Positions 43,307-48,623 of a stretch of DNA of 48,623 nucleotides are shown here, piece by piece. Source of the DNA: Desulfurococcales archaeon (GTDB lineage Archaea; Thermoproteota; Thermoprotei_A; Sulfolobales; Ignisphaeraceae). The first letter of the stretch is position 1, and each line of letters begins with the position of its first letter. Made by a program: the position numbers and the translations under genes. The stretch covers positions 1 to 48,623 of the forward strand of contig JAMOOB010000127.1 of assembly GCA_027066265.1 (NCBI GenBank). The letters are read 5' to 3'. The notes below the pieces were generated by a model. That model ran no database searches. It was not told the origin of the DNA and saw only the letters and a program-made list of their open reading frames with translations.

Positions 43307-44353
43307 TTATAGTAAGAACGATGATTTGTGCTTGACGTAGGTTCCACGTATCGGTACTCTGTGTCCACATCGTGGACAGCGATAGGTATCGCCAACCTTG
43401 TCTAGGTTGAAGTACGTAACGCGGTAAGCGTAGCGTGAGATCAAGGTCTTTCCACATCGTGGGCATTTAGTGTCCTCTGTTCCTGGTATGTGGACGTTGC
43501 CTACGTATACATACTCTATTCCTTCTCTACGAGCTTTCTCAGCTATAGAGAAGAGCTTGTCTATCGGTGTTGGTGGTTCGAACCATCTATTTGCTGGGTA
43601 GTACCTATTCACATGGAGCGGTACTTCGGGACCTAAGTACTGCAAATGTTTATCTATTATCCACTCTACGCATTCGTCGAAATCGTTTGCATTCGTAACT
43701 ACTAGGAACACCATCTCTACGTGTCCACCAAGATCGAGGATCTTCTTAGCGTTCCTAAACACCTTCTCGTGATCTACGCCTCGAAGTACTTTCATCTGTG
43801 GACATCCTTTGATATCGATGCTCCACCCATCGACGCCGCATTCCACAACCAGTATCTCGAGTGCTTTCTCTGTGAAGTAGCCATTCGTTACAACTGAGCC
43901 GTAGAGTCCATGCTTTCTACCTAGGGTAAAGACGTCGACTAGGTAATCGAATTGCGTTGCTGGTTCGTTAAAGCTTGCGCAGAGACCTTCATCGCCGAAG
44001 ACTTTAGCCATCTCTACGAGTTCTTCTGGAGGAGTATAGGGATCTTCATCTCGAGGTTTTCGGAAGCTTATGTGGTAATTCTGACACCATGGACAGTAGA
44101 AATTGCATCCCCAGTTCGAGAACGTTAGAGCTGTGCTATTGGGCCAGTAATGGAACAGTGGTTTGATCTCTATGGGACGACTCTCGTACGCACTAAGCTT
44201 TCCGTAACCTACGTGAAAGAGCGTGCCATCGATGTTAAGGTAGTTACCGCACGCACCACGAGCTCCAGGAGGGAGTATGCATCTACGTTCACAGACTAAG
44301 CACTGTACAACTCCTCCATCTAATCGTTGGAAAAGTCGTGCTTTTCTAAGCAC
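43307..44353 (-). CDS. amrS: AmrS-type radical SAM protein
   Basis: The 348-residue protein has an N-terminal Cys set (CLVCERRC, PGARGACGNY), the radical SAM cluster WGCNFYCPWCQNYHIS, SFNEPATQFDYLVDVF, and SIDIKGCPQ. This is the archaeal PflA-like AmmeMemoRadiSam protein. The C-terminus carries two zinc-ribbon pairs (CPRCGKTL and CPRCGHRVP). It is usually linked to Memo and AMMECR1 genes, which are not near here; the reaction is unknown. It starts at ATG 44353, overlapping no gene. Confidence 0.85.
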   Translation of the reverse strand: MLRKARLFQRLDGGVVQCLVCERRCILPPGARGACGNYLNIDGTLFHVGYGKLSAYESRPIEIKPLFHYWPNSTALTFSNWGCNFYCPWCQNYHISFRKPRDEDPYTPPEELVEMAKVFGDEGLCASFNEPATQFDYLVDVFTLGRKHGLYGSVVTNGYFTEKALEILVVECGVDGWSIDIKGCPQMKVLRGVDHEKVFRNAKKILDLGGHVEMVFLVVTNANDFDECVEWIIDKHLQYLGPEVPLHVNRYYPANRWFEPPTPIDKLFSIAEKARREGIEYVYVGNVHIPGTEDTKCPRCGKTLISRYAYRVTYFNLDKVGDTYRCPRCGHRVPIRGTYVKHKSSFLL

Positions 44354-44432
44354 TTCGATGCCCAGCTAGAACCTCTCTGCTTAACGCTTAGAGCTTTTGA
44401 GCGGGGTTCGCAAGAACTTTGACGGTGGTTGT

Positions 44433-44873
44433 ATGGAGCTGGATGAGAATGCGAAGAAGATAATAGATTCTATGGCTAAAGAAATTGCAGAACGAAGCGT
44501 GAAAGCGTTGAGATGCTGTCGTGAGCGTTACGAAGTTGGAATGGATGTGGATCCAGTGTTGCTGAATAGAGTAATCGCTAACTGTAGGGTAGTCTTCCTA
44601 GCAATGTATTCTCCCGTATGTCCGTACTGCGAACTGTTCTATCCCATATTCGTAGAGGTAGGTAGGAAGTACAGCTCCTACGCAGCATTCGTTCGAATGA
44701 ATGCATACAAACATCCAGAGATAGCTATGAGTCTCGGTGTAGAAACCCTACCCTCGACTGCCGTGATAATAGATGGTGTTCCACGCGAACTCCTCGTAGG
44801 ATACATCGATGGACCTACGTTCGAGAGCATAGTGGTAGAAACGCTCAGGAAAGCTGGGTGCATCGAGCAGTAG
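44433..44873 (+). CDS. Thioredoxin-like protein
   Basis: The 146-residue product has a helical N-terminal extension (about 1-55) and then a thioredoxin domain: VVFLAMYSPVCPYCELFYPIF with the redox pair CPYC, VRMNAYKHPEIAMSLGVETLPSTAVI with the cis-Pro, and a closing helix. CPYC is the glutaredoxin-like sequence, so redox potential may be higher than for thioredoxin. Two more cysteines (CC at about 28-29) lie in the extension. GGTGG 3-5 bases before ATG 44433 decides the start. Confidence 0.83.
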   Translation: MELDENAKKIIDSMAKEIAERSVKALRCCRERYEVGMDVDPVLLNRVIANCRVVFLAMYSPVCPYCELFYPIFVEVGRKYSSYAAFVRMNAYKHPEIAMSLGVETLPSTAVIIDGVPRELLVGYIDGPTFESIVVETLRKAGCIEQ

Positions 44874-44880
44874 CTCTAAA

Positions 44881-44896
44881 CCGAAAAGCTTTTAAG
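44881..44896 (+). promoter_or_regulatory. BRE/TATA element of the small membrane gene
   Basis: CCGAAA (BRE-like) followed by AGCTTTTAAG lies so that its centre is about 28 bases before ATG 44920. This predicts a leaderless transcript. Confidence 0.55.
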
Positions 44897-44919
44897 TAGC
44901 CGATGCTCGCTAGCGCGGT

Positions 44920-45141
44920 ATGGTGGAGGAGGTCAAATCCATGAGGAGAGAGATCAAGAGCATTGCAGGTGGATCAGCAGCACTAATAGGAGTAGCTTAT
45001 GTATCGAATGTATTCGAAGATGTGTTCAACGAGCCGAGCCTAGGAATGATTTCGCGAACCGCAACAGCGCTAGCAATAGCACTTCCATCCCTAGCATTAA
45101 TGCTGGTACTCGTTAGAAAGAGCTGGGCAACACCCAAATAA
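44920..45141 (+). CDS. Small membrane protein, 73 aa
   Basis: The product has two hydrophobic stretches: GGSAALIGVAYVSNVF (about 17-32, weak) and ATALAIALPSLALMLVLV (about 48-66, strong). A basic N-terminal MRREIK and a basic C-terminus (RKSWATPK) flank them. ATG 44920 follows a BRE/TATA pair at leaderless spacing. The 3' end overlaps the convergent transporter by 29 bases. No family is recognised. Confidence 0.55.
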   Translation: MVEEVKSMRREIKSIAGGSAALIGVAYVSNVFEDVFNEPSLGMISRTATALAIALPSLALMLVLVRKSWATPK

Positions 45142-46396
45142 CTTCGTAGAGTATCCACCCCAAACCAACGCTAACAGTATTGAAGGGAGCACTCAGCTTT
45201 AGGAAGTCCACGAAGGTAATCTTATACCCTTCTTCCTCAAGTTTTCTAACTGCAACAACGTTTGCCGAAGCACCTATGAATGTAAGGTTTCCACCGAGAG
45301 TAGTTCCTAAGAGGACTGCCCAAGCAATTGTTATGGGCTCCACATGTAGTTCCTGAGCTATCGCCTTGATCACGGGCAACATAGTCGTTATATACGGAAC
45401 GTTGTCTATGAACGCCGATACCAGCACTGAGAACCATACCAAGAGGCTCGTAAGCATGAATAGATCCCTATGGACTAGGCTCAGCATAGCATTCGCAGTC
45501 TGCTGAGCTAATCCATGCTTTGCAAAAGCTCCCGAAAGAACGAAGACTCCTATGAGAAAAGCAATGGTCTTCCAATCGAAGCCATTAACGAATGCTTTCT
45601 TAATACTCTCGAAATCTCTGTGAAGAAGCCTTGCTATGGAGATGAAGCTCAGAGCAACAATAGCGCTGAACGTTAGCGATATCCCTAGGTAGTGTCGAAG
45701 GCTTAGCAAAGTTATTTTTATCGATAACGCGATCGAGCTTTCAGCTATGTATGCACGGTCAACGTTAACGTTGCTAGTTTTACTTGCATTTAGTCGGATT
45801 CTTGGGGTAAGCATTGAGAGCACCATGCATGACGCGATCATGGAAGCTAAGGTGAGGAAGAACATCGATGGTTTGCCGCGGTACCATATGAAATCTCCGA
45901 AGGCTAGGTTGAGGTACCCAGCGGTTATGATTGCTGGTGGATCGCCTATCATCGTTGCTGACCCAGCGAGGTTTGAGGCAAGAGCTACTCCTATAACTAT
46001 GGGTACAGGATTTACGCCCACGGTCTTGCAGATGGTAAGAGCTATTGGCGTGAACAGAATGACTACGGATACGTTCTCCAGCGCTATACTCACGATGCCA
46101 GCGCATAAACTTAGTACGAATGCTAGGGTTCTAGTATTGGAGATGCGTTTCTTAATCAATGATGCTACTAGATCTACGAATCCGGATTGCTTTAGATGTT
46201 CAGTAAGTATCGACATTCCTAGTATGAGACCCAATACATCCCAGTCAACGAATCGTAGTGCTTCGTAAGGCGTTACGCACCGAGTTACGATGAGTAATGC
46301 TAGGATTGCTAAGCTTACCCAATGTCTCTCTACCCTACCCCATGCCACTAACGCTACTAAGGTAATCAACGATGTGAGTACTAGTATTCCGTACAA
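45113..46396 (-). CDS. ArsB/NhaD-type (SLC13 superfamily) membrane transporter
   Basis: About 427 residues with 10-12 hydrophobic segments. Conserved pieces are LVDWDVLGLILGM-like FVDWDVLGLILGMSIL, IALENVSVVILFTPIALTI, ASNLAGSATMIGDPPAIITAG and the second repeat FIDNVPYITTMLPVI, GTTLGGNLTFIGASANVVAV. These double NxxxxxGDPP/GASANVV repeats are those of ArsB/NhaD/P-protein permeases, which move arsenite or exchange Na+ and H+. The substrate is unreadable. AGGTG, 6 bases before TTG 46396, suggests that start over TTG 46441. No arsR or ATPase gene is near. Confidence 0.85.
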   Translation of the reverse strand: MYGILVLTSLITLVALVAWGRVERHWVSLAILALLIVTRCVTPYEALRFVDWDVLGLILGMSILTEHLKQSGFVDLVASLIKKRISNTRTLAFVLSLCAGIVSIALENVSVVILFTPIALTICKTVGVNPVPIVIGVALASNLAGSATMIGDPPAIITAGYLNLAFGDFIWYRGKPSMFFLTLASMIASCMVLSMLTPRIRLNASKTSNVNVDRAYIAESSIALSIKITLLSLRHYLGISLTFSAIVALSFISIARLLHRDFESIKKAFVNGFDWKTIAFLIGVFVLSGAFAKHGLAQQTANAMLSLVHRDLFMLTSLLVWFSVLVSAFIDNVPYITTMLPVIKAIAQELHVEPITIAWAVLLGTTLGGNLTFIGASANVVAVRKLEEEGYKITFVDFLKLSAPFNTVSVGLGWILYEVIWVLPSSF

Positions 46397-46465
46397 CGAA
46401 GACACCTTTGCACTCGATCGAGGACGATAAATACTCTGCAAACCTATAGGTCGTAGGTACCGAAC

Positions 46466-47785
46466 ATGAAGTACCTATCGAGCTTAGTACTACTAATGAT
46501 AGTGTTAACGCTATTGATTCCTCATCTAAGCATTGTTGAGGGAGAAGACCATTGCACACGATTGGTGTTCATAAATGCTATCTTCGTTAAGAACTCTACC
46601 TACAACGGTACACTATGTCTAGAGACACCACAGAACCTGACTCTAGGAAGCATATCACAACGAGTCTACACCATTGATACGCATGGTGTATGGTTTGATG
46701 AACAGCAAAAATGCTTTGCCTTCAACGTATCTCCTGGAAGCGTTGTTGAAGCATACATAGTGCTTGTGGTAGAAGTTTGTGGAGTAGATCAAGCATTGAC
46801 GCAGCGACTCGTAGCATCATCTCTTCGGAATCCCGCATCGATTAAAGGCCCTAAGGAAGTACCGCCGGATGTAATGAAGAAATTATCGAAGTACGTAGGT
46901 ACCGTTCCCACGAATGTATCCCGAATACTTCTACGTGATTTCAGGGAGTGGTTAGCAAGGGAGGGATACGACTTAGACGAACTTCCACTACTTGGACGTG
47001 TTGTTAAAGCTGCCCAGTTCATCTATTTATCTGGATACATTCGTTACAGTCCTTCACCGTATCCAAAGACTCTCGAGGAGGTTCTCGAGAATAGGAGTGG
47101 TGACTGCGATGATATGTCTAGGCTTTTGCTAGCTCTGTTATGGAGCATGAAAGTGCCTGCGATTATGGTGCACGGCTATGTAGTAATCAACGGTTTAAAC
47201 ATATCGATACCCATAGAGAACACGACTTATAGGTTCTATGGATGTGGTCCTCACGCATTCGTTCTTAGCTATGTGTATCCATATGGATGGATTTCGCTTG
47301 ATCTGTTGGCGTATTCATGGATAGTGTATCCTTTCGTTGTTGAGAGCACGACTAGTAGCATTACTGTCAACAAAACTATTGTTGAGGAATTCAGGAACCT
47401 TAGTAAGACTATAGATGCTCTGCAGATCTTCGTAATAAAGAGGTATGAAAAGAATACAGATGTCAATGAATTGGTGCGTAGGGTTACGAGTGAATTAGAG
47501 CAATGGGGTCTAGGAATTCGTGCTACGCATTCGTGTGTTACGAGAACCCTTAGCAAGAGTGCATCGCGGTCCGTGAGCACGACAGGGTTGAGCCTAACAT
47601 CTACCGCAATTCTTCGTAGCATATCTACGTCACTCAGTTGCATTCATCGTAGTACTAGATCGGGAACGAACACGATCTTCAGAAGCTCGAGCAGCATCGA
47701 TTTGAGAACAGGTTTGCTTCTAATAGTAGCGTCAGCGTCGATGATCTGCATGGCGTGGATGTTGATACGTAGGCGTGTTCGTTGA
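46466..47785 (+). CDS. Secreted, membrane-anchored transglutaminase-like protein
   Basis: The 439-residue protein has a signal peptide (about 1-24, LVLLMIVLTLLIPHL), a beta-rich N-terminal domain and a transglutaminase-like core with the Cys214 (RSGDCDDMSRLL), His263 (GPHAFVLSY) and Asp279 (WISLDLL) triad. A Ser/Thr-rich linker (about 350-410) and a final membrane span (TGLLLIVASASMICMAWML) with RRRVR stop-transfer end follow. Several N-x-S/T sites suggest glycosylation. It likely acts outside the cell on peptides or S-layer material, by inference. A TATA-like GATAAATAC lies about 35 bases upstream. Confidence 0.8.
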   Translation: MKYLSSLVLLMIVLTLLIPHLSIVEGEDHCTRLVFINAIFVKNSTYNGTLCLETPQNLTLGSISQRVYTIDTHGVWFDEQQKCFAFNVSPGSVVEAYIVLVVEVCGVDQALTQRLVASSLRNPASIKGPKEVPPDVMKKLSKYVGTVPTNVSRILLRDFREWLAREGYDLDELPLLGRVVKAAQFIYLSGYIRYSPSPYPKTLEEVLENRSGDCDDMSRLLLALLWSMKVPAIMVHGYVVINGLNISIPIENTTYRFYGCGPHAFVLSYVYPYGWISLDLLAYSWIVYPFVVESTTSSITVNKTIVEEFRNLSKTIDALQIFVIKRYEKNTDVNELVRRVTSELEQWGLGIRATHSCVTRTLSKSASRSVSTTGLSLTSTAILRSISTSLSCIHRSTRSGTNTIFRSSSSIDLRTGLLLIVASASMICMAWMLIRRRVR

Positions 47786-47866
47786 AGATGCTTAAGATCA
47801 TAGTATCTCAAGATAAATCATCTCTTTAAGCGTTGGCGCGAGGAAGTGTAGAGGGTTAGGTCTCGC

Positions 47867-48623
47867 ATGTCGATAGATGTTTCATTGAAGTTGGCTAGGC
47901 TTCAAATAGTTGAAGGTAAGGAGGAGGTAATACCGTTCGCTCTACGGATACGTGGTATTCGATCTAGTGGACTGCCAGCAGCGTACTTCATAGCCATCGA
48001 CACGAGTTTCTCTATGGACGGTGCCAAGATATACAGAGCGAAGGAGGCTACGCTCAGAATGCTTGAGTACCTTAAGCCCTGCGATCTAGTTACGGTGTAT
48101 GGGTTCAATGCCAACGTTAGGAAGGTTGTAGAAATGGTGCCCGCCTCGGAAAGAGATAGGATTGCGGATGCAGTTCTGGACCTTAAGCTTGGTGGTGGAA
48201 CAAACATATATGGCGTACTACGATCGATGTACGAAGATGCTGTAAGGTTGTTGATGAAGTCGAGAAGCAAAGTCTCGGACATTAGGATAGTGTTGCTAAC
48301 GGATGGTGTACCAACGGTAGGTCCCAAGGATCCGGAAGCAATAATTTCGATAGCTAGAAAACTTGGCGAACTTGTTTCTGCAAGTCTCGTTGTTGGTGTC
48401 GGCGAAAGTTACAACGAGCACTTACTCGTGGAGATAGCTAAGAGTACGAATGGAGAGTTCGAGCATGTTTCACGAGTGGACGCATTGCTAAAACTATTTG
48501 AGAAGTTCGTGGTTTCGTACAAGGATCTTAGTGCGAAGAATGTAAGAGTGTATTTCAGAATGGTTCCAGGAGTAGATGTTGTTGTGTATGGTAAGGAATC
48601 GTATCTATCGAAGGAAGGATTAG
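47867..48623 (+). CDS. von Willebrand factor A domain protein (partial, C-terminus outside window)
   Basis: From ATG 47867 the 252 visible residues hold a VWA domain with a complete metal-adhesion site: D45-T46-S47-F48-S49 (DxSxS), Thr in GGGTNIYG (about 111) and Asp in LLTDGVPTVG (about 145). A C-terminal beta domain begins after KDLSAKNVRVYF. Archaeal VWA proteins of this type mediate protein contacts, often with MoxR ATPases or FHA proteins. None is visible before the edge. A TATA-like TCTTTAAG lies about 40 bases upstream. Confidence 0.82.
   Translation, partial: MSIDVSLKLARLQIVEGKEEVIPFALRIRGIRSSGLPAAYFIAIDTSFSMDGAKIYRAKEATLRMLEYLKPCDLVTVYGFNANVRKVVEMVPASERDRIADAVLDLKLGGGTNIYGVLRSMYEDAVRLLMKSRSKVSDIRIVLLTDGVPTVGPKDPEAIISIARKLGELVSASLVVGVGESYNEHLLVEIAKSTNGEFEHVSRVDALLKLFEKFVVSYKDLSAKNVRVYFRMVPGVDVVVYGKESYLSKEGL

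Overview
The window is a gene-dense, insertion-free stretch of chromosome from a hyperthermophilic archaeon of the Thermoproteota (Crenarchaeota), most like a Desulfurococcales-type genome. The evidence is archaeal ribosomal proteins uL1, uL10, uL11, eL20/LX, eL31, eL39, eS19 and bL12-type P1; aIF6, Spt5, SecE and FtsY; Cdc48/VAT; NucS; RNase P Rpp21; TmcA; Taw1; a tetraether lipid synthase; GGTG/GAGGTG Shine-Dalgarno sites; frequent GTG and TTG starts; TATA-type promoters; C/D box sRNAs; and a tRNA with a bulge-helix-bulge intron. I cannot fix the order or genus from the sequence alone.

Layout. 1-2875 (minus) is a tight run of four poorly characterised genes, including a degenerate TtuA-like protein with a zinc finger but no PP-loop and a protein with an Arg/Ser-rich tail. 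2998-6253 (plus) holds a class I aminotransferase, a nicotinate phosphoribosyltransferase and a ribbon-helix-helix/coiled-coil protein, followed by a C/D box sRNA. 6316-9214 (minus) has two small unknown genes (one a multi-zinc-finger protein) behind cysteinyl-tRNA synthetase. 9369-10363 (plus) pairs a tandem Sm-like protein with a THUMP protein. 10323-11499 (minus) is a membrane/zinc-ribbon group. 11.6-15.5 kb (plus) is an overlapping run: M24 peptidase, DegT-type aminotransferase, DHH phosphoesterase, DUF429-like protein. 15.5-21.1 kb has an AAA ATPase, a cyclic-2,3-diphosphoglycerate-synthetase-type protein, tetraether lipid synthase and a ThiL-like protein, followed by tRNA-Thr and a hexuloisomerase.

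22.0-29.3 kb (minus) is one long information-processing operon, in transcription order Rpp21, YhbY-like, eS19, PDCD5, eL39, eL31, aIF6, LX, prefoldin alpha, FtsY, SecE, Spt5, uL11, uL1, uL10. It is divergent from tRNA-Glu, and a palindromic TATA element sits between them. 29.6-34.8 kb (plus) is Cdc48, TmcA and an overlapping small gene. 34.8-37.6 kb (minus) has a metallophosphoesterase, a hotdog thioesterase, NucS and a DHH protein. 37.7-43.1 kb (plus) has Taw1, a metallo-beta-lactamase protein, ribosomal P1/L12 (detached from the L10 operon), AlaRS and tRNA-Arg. The rest has a second C/D box sRNA, an AmrS-like radical SAM protein, a thioredoxin, an ArsB/NhaD transporter, a secreted transglutaminase-like protein and the start of a VWA protein.

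The strongest theme is RNA processing and translation: TmcA, a Tan1-like THUMP protein, Taw1, Rpp21, YhbY, Sm-like, two C/D sRNAs, three tRNAs and two aminoacyl-tRNA synthetases. I found no CRISPR array, transposase or prophage. The items most worth a second look are the tRNA-Glu intron in the variable loop, the 110-of-111-base identity between the L10 and L12 tails, the two sRNAs, the apparently non-canonical start of NucS, and the four-gene operon at the left edge. No gap between annotated features exceeds about 300 bases.
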